Shown here piece after piece: positions 1-7,877 of a DNA stretch of 14,401 nt. Positions within the stretch are counted from its first letter, which is position 1. Each line of letters begins with the position of its first letter. The translations under genes and the position numbers were made by a program. The notes beneath the pieces are model-generated. The model had not been told where the DNA came from and did not search any database. It saw only the letters and a list, made by a program, of their open reading frames with translations. This DNA is from Acanthaster planci (Eukaryota; Echinodermata; Asteroidea; Valvatida; Acanthasteridae): contig NW_019091362.1 of the NCBI RefSeq assembly GCF_001949145.1, forward strand, positions 5,353,924-5,368,324, read 5' to 3'.

Positions 1-900
1 CCAAATTTTTGTTTTGATGAATTTGATATTTGTGATAGTGTGTACTGTTCATATTCGAGCTTGAGCCATTACATTGCCTTTTGTGTTGTTTATTCTTTGG
101 AAATTAATGTTAGCAGTGTTTGAGTGAGAGTTTAGTATAGTTATTGAAATTTAGTACAAATTATCGATTAACTTTTACCTGCAACAGTTTCAAAGTGAAC
201 TCTTGGACTGTCTACCCCGAAATGAATTTGTCTCAATGTTGATGCGGTTTTTTATCACTCGCAGAGTTATAATATTGTCGATATGCGTGCTCAAAATCAA
301 CGTTAAGTGTAGGCAAATAACAAATAAAGTCCAACTTATGTGGGTGTTGTACCCGCAACATTTAGTGTATTCTATAAGTTTTAAATTGATCTGGTTTTAA
401 AGCTTTTTTTCATCAGTCAGTTTTAATGTAAATGATTACTTTACTTCGTATTCCACACGTATCATTTATGAAAAGATAAGTGTCCCTATACCTGTGGAAA
501 TCACTGACACTTACGCTAGCAATAATTTTAAGAGGTGTAGACGGCAATGTCTCACTTCCAGTCGTTAAGTCCAATAGAGCCAGGGCAAAATATGCCCTCT
601 CATTTTCCCAGTATTTGTTAATTTTTTCAATGAATAACGAGCGATTGTACTCATTACTGGAAGAGTGCCAACACGGTTTGTGCCCTCTTCCACGTGTGCC
701 AATAAAAGCCCCAGGGCGCTTAAAACACTACAGTCTGTCTGCGTCAGTGTTTACGATCAAACCTTTGGCTCCCATGTTGTGGGGTAAGTTTAGAACTTTA
801 AGTTGATACTGCAAGAGACATCCAAGATGTTGATTGTATGGTTAACAGCTATTTGATTAATGCTTGTAGTTTCAAAAGCGTAAATTTAGCACCTTAGATA
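1..900. other. No supported gene; AT-rich non-coding sequence
   Basis: No open frame here shows a recognisable domain, and those present start and stop without convincing splice sites. The longest (+ strand, 480-806) has no recognisable motif and is probably chance. Two small inverted repeats are visible: AGGGCA/TGCCCT at 582-598 with a 5-nt loop, and GGAAGAG/CTCTTCC at 659-691. The stretch could be intergenic or belong to a gene lying to the left; the sequence does not decide. Confidence 0.5.
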
Positions 901-921
901 TAACAGTGAAGTTAGTTTTAT

Positions 922-1085
922 ATTGGACATTCACTTGGTAAGTACAGCAAATGTCGTATTTCTTGGAAACACATTGGACATTCACAGAGGTTTGTACAGT
1001 GAATGTCTCATTTTTGAGATGCTGGACATTTGGCATTCGGATAGATTTGTGCAGCGAATGTCTCTCGTTTGAAATACTGGGTATT
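922..1085. repeat. Decayed ~50-bp tandem repeat with internal dyads
   Basis: The motif TTGGACATTCAC or a close variant starts near 922, 972, 1021 and 1078, giving a period of 49-55 bp. Most units also carry the inverted partner (A/G)AATGTC about 25-30 bp later, so GACATTC and GAATGTC form a dyad inside a unit. Unit similarity falls rapidly along the array. Related fragments (GTGAACATTCGGATAAG, GACATTTGACATTCAC) reappear at about 1306-1362, so the array once extended further and was interrupted. Function is unknown. Confidence 0.6.
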
Positions 1086-1116
1086 TGACCAGTGGGTATA
1101 ACGAGGGATATTTATG

Positions 1117-1260
1117 TCCGGGCACCTGGGGCTGCACACATTTTTCAAAGGAGCACCAAAAGACAATGAGCTGCAGCGGCCTACAGCTGCATGGATTTCC
1201 AACGGGGGGCACGGGCATTTGCTGGGGTAACGTGTCCCCGTGTCCTCCCTAGTTATGCCA
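1117..1260 (-). repeat. GC-rich block, possible transposable-element fragment
   Basis: This block of about 140 bp is clearly richer in G and C than its surroundings and sits between two parts of the ~50-bp tandem repeat, as an insertion would. Read on the minus strand it begins GGCATAACTAGGGAGGACAC and contains runs such as CCCGTGCCCCCC. That resembles the G/C-rich ends of some interspersed repeats of marine invertebrates, but the family assignment is only a guess. No coding capacity is supported; the open frames across it on the minus strand are best seen as by-products of its composition. Confidence 0.3.
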
Positions 1261-1569
1261 TTGTATTTCACTCTGGTTTGTTCAGCAAAAACCTCTTTCT
1301 GAGCAGTGAACATTCGGATAAGTTTTTACATCAAGGATTTTATTAGACATTTGACATTCACATAGTTAGAAATAAACCCGTAGGAAGTTGCAGTTTGTTT
1401 TTGTTTGCCAAAACCATTGAACACCTTCTGTACGAATTATTCACTTAGTTCATGTGGTAGAAAGACCAAATTTTGATACTTCTATAAAAATTAAGTAAAA
1501 TACGCTTTTGCTGATAAAACGCAGAATTATTGAAAGTAGAAGATTTGTAAAAATGATTTCATGCAAAAA

Positions 1570-1899
1570 TTAGCCATCTCCCGTGTAATAAAATGTTTGC
1601 AAACTGGGTCTTAATGTAACATATGTTTCCGTGCAAAACTGTTTATAATGCACAATTTGTAACGGAAACATTATAATTAAAGGATCATTCTCACAGTTCC
1701 AAATTAATGCTTTGCCAAACTTGTGGTAAAAATGAGGACCAGGCCAATCCTTGTACCATGTCAATGACGATATCAGGGGGCCATTCCGGGCACCACAATT
1801 CAAACCATTCGTATCGATTTTAAAACCAAAATGGTGCAAATGAATTCTGGGTTGATGATTTTCTGTAAAAGTGTTGTTTTGGGTATAACAAAGACTCGA
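1570..1899 (-). other. Unidentified 110-codon open frame, possible exon
   Basis: The minus strand is open for 110 codons including the stop, bounded upstream by an in-frame TAA. There is no ATG near its beginning; a TTG at 1839 is not a credible eukaryotic start. The translation is unusually rich in Trp, His, Cys, Pro and Gly for chance translation of AT-rich DNA, for example the segment SSLTWYKDWPGPHFYHKFGK. A possible minus-strand splice acceptor (a CAACACTTTTACAG-type sequence near 1864-1877) lies inside it. I do not recognise the protein. It may be a real exon of a gene on the minus strand or chance. Confidence 0.15.
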
Positions 1900-2446
1900 T
1901 TAAATCAGGTGGAATGGAAATAAATACCTTTATTAATGCACTAACGTTGGATTTTTACTTTTTACAAAACGTTTTCGATTAAATTTTGTTTAATGAAAAC
2001 GTAAAAAAATGCGCATTTTGATTTATTTCAACATATGCTTCTGAAATCTTAATATTATTTTCTTTATAAGAGTGCAAAATACACTGGCATAACCTTATCA
2101 TTGTACACCGTCCATACATTCTCTGATCTTTGCAGTCTTTTTTTAACTCTATCGATGCTTAAAATTTAGTCCTCGTGAAATCACATTGTTTCTTTTTCAA
2201 AACAGTCCAATCATGCTTGATTTCGTTCCTGCATCTTTCTAAGCCTGGAAATGTTTTATTGAACTTATAATTAGCTTTTCCTCATCCATTTTTGATAGGC
2301 TTTGAACGCACGGAACAAAACGCGAAACTATCAGCGTAGTATCAACATTTAAAACAACCACAGACTTCTAAATTTTTCACACCGTAAGCATCAAGCAACT
2401 GGCACTAATTCTTCAATATTTCAACCATCATCAGATAACCTTCGCC
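1900..2446 (+). promoter_or_regulatory. 5' flank of the phospholipase A2 gene
   Basis: AT-rich sequence without a credible open frame precedes the phospholipase A2 start codon and must hold the 5' UTR and probably the promoter. No TATA box in a clear position can be picked out; a TTTAAAAC element near 2348 is only suggestive. The start codon context TTCGCCATGA is acceptable for metazoan initiation. Transcription start and control elements cannot be placed from sequence alone. Confidence 0.3.
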
Positions 2447-2489
2447 ATGAATTTTCTCGTTGTTATAGTGACTACGGTTTCCCTGGCAG
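2447..2489 (+). CDS. Phospholipase A2 exon 1 (signal peptide)
   Basis: This exon encodes 14 residues plus one base, MNFLVVIVTTVSLA, a typical hydrophobic signal-peptide core that is completed by small residues (GAASAG) from exon 2. It ends CTGGCAG before the donor GTAAGT, a strong splice site, leaving phase 1. The ATG is chosen because it opens the hydrophobic run and lies directly before the donor. A signal-peptide first exon is common in secreted phospholipase A2 genes. Too short to be called by an ORF scan. Confidence 0.8.
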
Positions 2490-3872
2490 GTAAGTTTACG
2501 TCCTTTAGTTTACTCTTGAAGCATTCTTTATTATAGCCCTATGAACAGATGGTGCATCACTTGTGTTTACCGCTTTGCATCGATTGGATAATTGTAACGA
2601 CTCGAAGCACATATAACCAACTTAACCGTACTTTTTTGTACTTATACATTACTGATATATCCATCCACCACTGAGTTATTAAAAAGTAGTACAATTTGTT
2701 GTGATTGCCAGTCGTAAGCTGCAGGTGTTACCTCAACCTCTGATGCACTGTGTCCGTATACGACTGTTGTTCACCCGATTGAGAGATTAGTCGATTAGTT
2801 GAACGGGTCAAAGCTGAAGTGTTCGTGGTGCCTGTCGTCTTTTTCACATACACAAGTTCCATTGGTCACCTTTCGTATGAAATGATGTAATATTAATGAT
2901 AATGCTGACACGTTTCGATTTTAAGAACGATCGTCAAACAAGTCATGTTGTAGGCTATTATTTCGTTTTCTTAGCAGGTGTTGATACTTGCAATATATAC
3001 ACAAATATTTATGTAAATTTTCTTCCTTCAAACTTTCAATATTTTTTGCCCTGTAATACCGGTAACAAGCCAACATGTTCAACTAATTGTGTTAGGATGA
3101 CTGCTCAAATTCCAAATAATTTTCATTTCTCTCTTTGACCCGACAGGCGCTGCGTCAGCAGGGGAGATTCAGAACCTATACCAATTTGGCAAGATGGTCA
3201 TGTGCCTGGGAAATCTTAACGTCCTGGAAGGGTTAGAATACAACGGCTATGGCTGTTATTGTGGCCGCGGCGGGAAGGGCACACCCTTGGACGACACTGA
3301 CAGGTACGTAACACCAATGCTTAAAGTCAACCCTTTCAAGCTGATTTGTGCTAAGCTGTCTCTTTAAGGTTCATCCTCCTCCCCTCCCAAAAAGAGTTCT
3401 TTTAATCAAATGTTAAAAAGAGTGCTAATAGTTGTAATTTTCAGGGTAAGTCTCTGAATGGCATACTTGGCCGATTTAAAACAGGATTGCAATATTTCCA
3501 TTCAATGTCCTTGTAGAGGATTTGAGGTTAATTCACTGGTTCAGTCAAAAACGTTATGTGTCGACCAGGTATCCACAAACTTTGGCATTACTGAAATACC
3601 CAGCGCCATTTGTAAAACAAGTCCATAAGTGCGAAGCTTTAAGTGAATAGAAAACCTGAATTAGCCACCACTGTATATGATACGGCCCTCTGAGCTCTGG
3701 ACCCTTTTTATTAAATTACATTCAAATCCGTTTCTATTCAGGTGTTGTAAACAACACGACGAATGTTACGAGAGAGCAACGGATGAAATGGGCTGCTGGA
3801 GCATAGAAACGTATGCCACCACTTACGACTACACAAAATCCAAAGTTTCTGGCAAGTGTACCATCAAATGTA
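2447..3872 (+). CDS. Secreted group I-type phospholipase A2, three exons, 3' end not found
   Basis: Three coding exons join with consistent phases (1, 2, 1) at standard GT-AG sites: 2447-2489, 3147-3303 and 3742-3872, with introns of 657 and 438 bp. The product begins with a hydrophobic signal peptide. It continues with the LYQFGKMVMC N-terminal helix, the calcium loop YGCYCGRGGKG and the active-site motif CCKQHDECY holding the catalytic His and the calcium-binding Asp. Known enzymes of this family hydrolyse the sn-2 ester of glycerophospholipids with calcium, usually outside the cell in digestion, defence or venom; this copy's role is not shown. Exons 1-3 encode about 111 residues. The usual C-terminal segment with CDxxAAxCF, which supplies the second catalytic Asp and several disulfide cysteines, is missing. 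It should follow the good donor GTAAGT at 3873. If that donor is not used, translation ends four codons past the last conserved cysteine at 3883. Confidence 0.88.
3147..3303 (+). CDS. Phospholipase A2 exon 2 (N-terminal helix and calcium loop)
   Basis: The exon follows a pyrimidine-rich acceptor (TTTCATTTCTCTCTTTGACCCGACAG, split here over 3121-3146) and ends at the donor GTACGT in phase 2. It encodes the end of the signal peptide, the N-terminal helix with QFGKMVMC, and the calcium loop YGCYCGRGGKG followed by TPLDDTD. Three conserved cysteines are present. The backbone of this loop, with the Asp next to the catalytic His from exon 3, binds the catalytic calcium in the known family. Confidence 0.88.
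3742..3872 (+). CDS. Phospholipase A2 exon 3 (catalytic His-Asp helix)
   Basis: The acceptor TTTCTATTCAG precedes the exon, whose first base completes an Arg codon with exon 2. It encodes CCKQHDECY, with the catalytic His and the calcium-ligand Asp intact, then a long beta-wing region rich in Tyr and Thr, then the cysteines in GKCTIKC. The spacing of cysteines matches group I/II enzymes. It ends TGTA before the donor GTAAGT in phase 1; reading on instead gives Ser-Lys-Ser and a stop. Confidence 0.87.
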
Positions 3873-3883
3873 GTAAGTCATAA

Positions 3884-4914
3884 TTATTAAGTTTGATCTA
3901 TTCTTTACATTTGGATTCATACTTTGCTGCAATTGGATGCACGTACTTGGTCATGTAGTCACAACTGCGTCAATTCAAATAAATAATACTATCTTAATGA
4001 AAATGAATTTTAAAAACATTGAAGAGTGAAATAAGATATAAAAATTGATTCGCATAAAATTTCTTTCTATCAATGAATTTGAGTCTAAGCAGTAAGCTTG
4101 ATGCGCCTGCATTGTCAAATTACCACAAGCTATTGGTCCAAAAGGTATATAACGGGCGCGCACCAGGTGTCAATCCAGTTCGTGAGTGTGACGTCAACCT
4201 TCGGGCAGCCACGCTCAAAAGCGAAGACTGTTTTCTCCACTTGGAGATTCTGATCACCGGGTCAGTTTACGGTCCACGTATGTTCATGCTCCTCATTTAG
4301 TTTACAGCCAGAAGCCAGTAAAATGACTTTTTGACTTGGACATGTGGATCCCAAAAGTAATTGATCAACATCGAGCTCAGGGTGAGAGTGTACGTGTATG
4401 CCATGCCCAAAATCCGAACATCTAGTTTTTGACCGCTGTCGGTCGTGTCGGACTCAGTGCAGAAATTTGAATCTGCATGAAAAACGAACTGCATTTCAGG
4501 CAAATTGCTTTTTGATCTTAAAGAAATGAACCAATGGATACAAACGATTCATCAGTCTTCCAGACAGTATCACCGAAGACCTGAGGGTGAAAATGACGAA
4601 ATTGGGTCCCAATGAAAAACGAAGTGAATTAAAAAAAAAATTTCTACCTAGAAGTAATGAACTTCTTGATCACAAGAGTTAGTAGTCTTTCGCGTGACAT
4701 CAAAGTTATTTGAGGGTATAAACATGGCAAAATTGTGAAAATTAGACACAAAGTTAGCAAAAAACCCAATATTTTTTTCATGAAGTGAAGCGACACGTGT
4801 GCGTCGGTTCGGGGTAAGCAAGCCCTGAGCCCACATTGGGTGAGATGTTATCCTCCAGAAAGAGAGAGCAGTCAATCAAAGTTAATGATACTTGATGGTG
4901 GGTTTATTGACTTT
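3884..4914 (+). other. No supported gene; probable 3' intron or 3' flank of the phospholipase gene
   Basis: No exon with the expected C-terminal phospholipase cysteine pattern is convincing here. The nearest candidate, near 4167-4260, is discussed among the rejected observations. Other open frames in both strands lack recognisable motifs. No repeats shared with the right half of the window were noticed. Confidence 0.45.
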
Positions 4915-4996
4915 CAGCCGTAACAAAATCTCAGCTACACCAAAATTCAGCTGAGACAAAGTCCCAGCAGAAACAAATACCTGCTGTAGCAAATCC
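4915..4996. repeat. Degenerate 17-bp tandem repeat, about five copies
   Basis: Successive units read CAGCCGTAACAAAATCT, CAGCTACACCAAAATT, CAGCTGAGACAAAGTCC, CAGCAGAAACAAATACC and TGCTGTAGCAAATCC. The shared form is roughly CAGC-(4-5 nt)-ACAAA-(3-4 nt). Unit length is 15-17 bp and identity is moderate, so this is an old minisatellite-like run. No function can be assigned. Confidence 0.6.
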
Positions 4997-5316
4997 TGAG
5001 TAAAAATAACTTGCATTGCACAGTCATTATCTGTGATTAATACAATCATATATGATTCAAATTATAAATTACAAAGAAAATCACACCGTCATCCAGCACC
5101 TTGCCAACAATCCCTGGATTAATTAAATGTACTTGATGCGCTGCATGCGTTCAATGCTGTTCTGCAATATGACATTAAATTTTAGCATAAATAAAAACAA
5201 CAATAATGACAGCACCAGAGGAGTAATTGTCTGCAAAGTAAAATGTAAACCCATAATGATCCAAATGTGTAACGTTATTTGTGCAGTTGTGTCGCCCATT
5301 GACAGCTTGGAAAGAT
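4997..5316. other. No supported gene
   Basis: AT-rich sequence with overlapping short open frames on both strands, none with a recognisable domain. It lies between the 17-bp tandem repeat and the possible TATA box. Confidence 0.4.
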
Positions 5317-5324
5317 TATAAAAG
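5317..5324 (+). promoter_or_regulatory. Possible TATA box
   Basis: TATAAAAG matches the metazoan TATA consensus and is followed within about 30 bp by less AT-rich sequence where a start site would be expected. An ATG frame of 53 codons opens at 5379, but it has no recognisable motif. A TATA-like octamer arises easily by chance in AT-rich DNA. Confidence 0.25.
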
Positions 5325-5349
5325 CACGCTCGCACAAACTGCAAGTCCT

Positions 5350-5362
5350 GGGTCAGGGGTCA
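5350..5362 (+). promoter_or_regulatory. DR1-type nuclear receptor motif
   Basis: GGGTCA G GGGTCA is a perfect direct repeat of a nuclear-receptor half-site with one-base spacing. In animals this DR1 layout is bound by RXR heterodimers, HNF4 and COUP-TF types. It lies 26 bp downstream of the TATA-like box, where a core promoter would be. Binding is inferred from the motif only. Confidence 0.35.
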
Positions 5363-5375
5363 CAGCAGAAAAGTA

Positions 5376-5458
5376 CAATGTACATGTACACAAGTTCATG
5401 CATCCATGGCACGTACACGCACCGGTCCACCCATGCCATACTACATGCACGTACATTG
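5376..5458. repeat. Inverted repeat CAATGTAC/GTACATTG
   Basis: An 8-bp perfect inverted pair flanks a 67-bp centre rich in ACGTAC and CATG palindromes (TGTACATGTACA, TTCATGCATCCATGG). The stretch is dense in small palindromes but shows no single long stem. It may be chance. Confidence 0.3.
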
Positions 5459-5911
5459 AAACGAGACAGGAAAGACGTGAGAAAAGGTTGCGTGACTGAA
5501 GTCACTAAGAGAAGCAAAATGTCCCCAATTTACACATAAAATAAATACATGGCGTTCGTGAAAAGGTCGCCAAGATGCCCAATGTCCCTCTACGAATAGC
5601 GGATATTTACCAGTTGGCCAAATCACTACCAGAACGCTGGAAAGCCGTGTGCTCAAGCCATGAACTCAGTGTTTCCCCTTGACATGTTCTGGTCAAGACA
5701 CCAAGACTGGGCAAGTGCACTTAAGTAGGCGGAGTCCCACAGATTATTATCCATATTCATGAGTTCTCAACATCCATAATTATCCTTTGTCAAAAAATGG
5801 ACATTTTCCCCTTCAGTTCGTTTCGGGAGTTCCAATTTCTTACCAGAAGTTATATATATCACCATTTGATAGATTCTTTGCAATTCATTCACACACGAGG
5901 TCTTCAAATAA
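5459..5911. other. No supported gene
   Basis: Mixed-composition sequence with no open frame of recognisable content and no repeat shared with the array to the right. Short open frames exist on both strands but lack motifs and splice context. Confidence 0.4.
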
Positions 5912-6070
5912 ATGGCAGGACAAATCCCTCAAGGGGTTACCACCGATATTTGTCGTCGACTAGAATATCAATTTTCAGGCCGACCATATGTTACTATTGC
6001 GCATGCGCGAAAACACAAACTAAATGCAGGCACAGTCTATGGGGACCGAACACACATCGGTCGTGCCTAA
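5912..6070 (+). other. Small open frame of 52 codons over an NRF1-like site
   Basis: An ATG frame opens directly after an in-frame TAA and runs 52 codons to a TAA. The translation (it begins MAGQIPQGVTTDICRRLEYQ) has a balanced amino-acid mix and no low-complexity run, but I do not recognise it. The start context AAATAAATGG has A at -3 and G at +4, which is favourable. It could be a small protein, a first coding exon, or chance. Confidence 0.15.
5998..6008. promoter_or_regulatory. NRF1-like palindrome TGCGCATGCGC
   Basis: TGCGCATGCGC is a full match to the palindromic NRF1 motif, known from promoters of housekeeping and mitochondrial genes in animals. Its two CpGs are intact in AT-rich surroundings. 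A half-like site (ACATGCGCTGC) occurs again at 6440-6450. Binding is inferred from the motif only. Confidence 0.35.
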
Positions 6071-6426
6071 CCTGTACGACTGTTTTATGGTAGCTAATAC
6101 ATCCCTCAGGTCAGCTTTAACTGCACTTCATTGCGCTGCTGTGAAAATACAAGTAATATGAGGTCGCTACCCAAACAGCCACGACCGTGCAGTCATTTCT
6201 GTAACTGAACAATGTGATCCAGTTCCTGGTAGCGAGCATATATGGCGTCCTTCAGGTGGCTGATCCTTCAAGAACTTTTACTCAGCAGTAGTTGGGGTCT
6301 GGCCAATGGTAGTTTACAGGTTTGTGATGTATGCCTGGAGTGAGAGCTAAAAAAATAAAACGTTATGACCATATTTGGTGATACGTGTCGATCTCTATCA
6401 CTGCATCGTTGACACCAGGATTTAAA

Positions 6427-6534
6427 CCACGCCCACTGCACATGCGCTGCATGTATAGAGTTATGGATGCATTGATCGCCGTTTACATGGAACCATAACC
6501 GGAAGTTAATGCACAACTTCAGCGACAATCCAAT
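6427..6534 (+). promoter_or_regulatory. Cluster of GC-box, ETS-like and CCAAT motifs
   Basis: Within about 110 bp lie CCACGCCC (6427-6434, GC/CACCC box), CATGCGC (6441-6447, partial NRF1-like), ACCGGAAGTT (6498-6507, ETS core) and CCAAT (6530-6534). This combination with the NRF1-like palindrome further upstream resembles a TATA-less promoter. The order points to + strand transcription toward the ATG at 6605, but the motifs are short and each could be chance. Confidence 0.3.
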
Positions 6535-6604
6535 GGGAGCCTGCAAATGGTGACGCATCTGCCTGTGTCACTAACGAACCGGTGGGAGTTGTGCCATTGC
6601 AGTC

Positions 6605-6736
6605 ATGGCTTCTAACTCTTACTGTGTTGCACTGTATACCACTGACACCAACTCTCTTGTGCTTTTTTATGTTGAGCGTAATCTTGTGATTAGTAGTAGT
6701 AGTAGTAGTATTAATGGTTTATTTCAAACACTGTGA
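6605..6736 (+). other. Short ATG frame running into the LINE
   Basis: An ATG in fair context (CAGTCATGG) opens a 43-codon frame. The first 29 codons (starting MASNSYCVALYTTDTNSLVL) lie in unique sequence. The rest is a serine run from the AGT triplets of the retrotransposon tail, then retrotransposon 3' end to a TGA. If this was ever a first coding exon, the insertion has cut it unless a donor lies before 6691; none is convincing. I do not recognise the peptide. Confidence 0.15.
6691..6710 (-). repeat. Triplet microsatellite (TAG/CTA), tail of the LINE
   Basis: Six perfect copies of the triplet follow directly after the 3' end of the minus-strand LINE. Short tandem repeats instead of poly-A at the 3' end are known for CR1-like non-LTR elements. 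On the minus strand an AATAAA (6718-6723) lies 7 bases before the tail, consistent with the end of the element transcript. Confidence 0.65.
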
Positions 6737-7875
6737 TTGTAGCTCGGAGGCTGAATTGCCACAGTAAACACATATTAACTGTTCAATAAATAAAACATTA
6801 AAGCATTAAACAGTTAAGGATGTGAAGTAGACGCATCTCATCTAAAATAAACACAAAACAACAAGCAGAAAATGAAAATCACTTAAAAAAATAAAACAGA
6901 AAATTGCACTGTTATGACCAATGCTCACAAAAACACAAATCAACTACAATCAACCCTTAACAGATCAACAATTCAGCAGACTTACATAATATGGTATGGG
7001 ACTACTGTGACGTTTGGTCTTACATGCTAATGTGGACAGGTTTGTGGCATTTCTGAGTTGATATTGCACTTGACTATGTCTCGACTGTGGTAACCACGTA
7101 TGGAATGTATTGGAGGACTTCAATTTGGCTGCAAAGTCTGAACAAAGGTCTTTTTGACGACTTTGAAGAGACACAAGATTGCATTTAGTCAGAGCTGATT
7201 CAAAGTCATATCATAAACATATTTCAGACTCAGAACCCTGTTATTAACAGTGTTCCCAGAATTGACAGTTCCATTGAATTTAGCCAAAAAACCTAGTGGG
7301 CCAACTTTTGTCCCTTGAGGTAGACCACCTTTCAAAACATTGAAGTCAGACAACACATTTTTGTACCTGACACAATCAGAGCGCCGAGTTAAGAAGTTAC
7401 ATATCCACGGGATTAAAGATGGGCGTGTGCCCATACGAAGTAGATCCTGAATGAGAACATTGTAATCAACATGGTCAAATGCCTTACTAAAATCTGTAAT
7501 TACAAGGATCCTTACTATAACTTCTTACCGTGACGGATTCAGCATGAGAACAAAAATTGTCTACAAGCTTAACAAGATAATGAGTTGTTGATACCCCTTT
7601 TGTATAACCAAATTGGTTTCGATCTAAATTCATGTGAATATCTGACGTAACCCACTAAACAACAAAATGTTCGGCCACTTTAGCAAAATGGTTAGTAACG
7701 GCCGTAACTAGCCCTAACTTATTCCATGTGAGCGGATAACACTTTTTCGAAATAGGAACAATAATTGCCTTTTTCCACTGGTTTGGAAAAAGACTTTCCT
7801 GGTACGATGTATTAAAGATATTTGTGAGCGGCTTACTCAATTCATCGGCAAAATCAAAAATAACTGGTACTGGGA
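6691..7875 (-). pseudogene. Truncated non-LTR (CR1/Jockey-type) retrotransposon, reverse transcriptase remnant
   Basis: On the minus strand, broken frames make up a LINE reverse transcriptase. From the 5' side these are FADELSKPLTNIFN with QWKKAIIVPISKK (about 7850-7740), RNQFGYTKGVSTTHYLV (about 7620-7565), palm motif A DFSKAFDHVD (7494-7465), LPQGTKVGPLGF (about 7323-7288), and motif C as YVYD (7221-7210) where active enzymes have a DD pair. An in-frame stop near 7660 and frameshifts near 7845, 7510 and 7195 make it dead. The C-terminal conserved block (SLQSRQKDLC onward, ending at 6965) follows motif C directly, so several hundred bases are deleted between them. The 5' end is truncated. 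The tail is a triplet repeat, typical of CR1-like groups. The exact clade is uncertain. Confidence 0.85.
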
Positions 7876-7877
7876 TT

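Noticed and set aside
480-806. 108-codon + strand open frame
   Set aside because: No recognisable motif, no splice context and a composition compatible with chance; no supporting neighbour.
4167-4300. Candidate fourth phospholipase exon: a frame reading RECDVNLRAATLKSEDCF after a CACCAG acceptor, with CD, AA and CF in the expected order
   Set aside because: The acceptor has no pyrimidine tract, the spacing between CD and CF is seven residues too long, and the cysteines expected just before CD are absent. The resemblance is probably chance, though a transcript would settle it.
6268-6558. 96-codon minus-strand open frame over the promoter-like stretch
   Set aside because: No recognisable domain and no splice context; it overlaps the motif cluster on the other strand and is likely chance.
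6690-6691. Search for a target-site duplication flanking the LINE
   Set aside because: Left flank (ending CTTGTGAT) and right flank (starting near GGGATTCCC) show no convincing match; CR1-like elements often lack one and the right border is uncertain.
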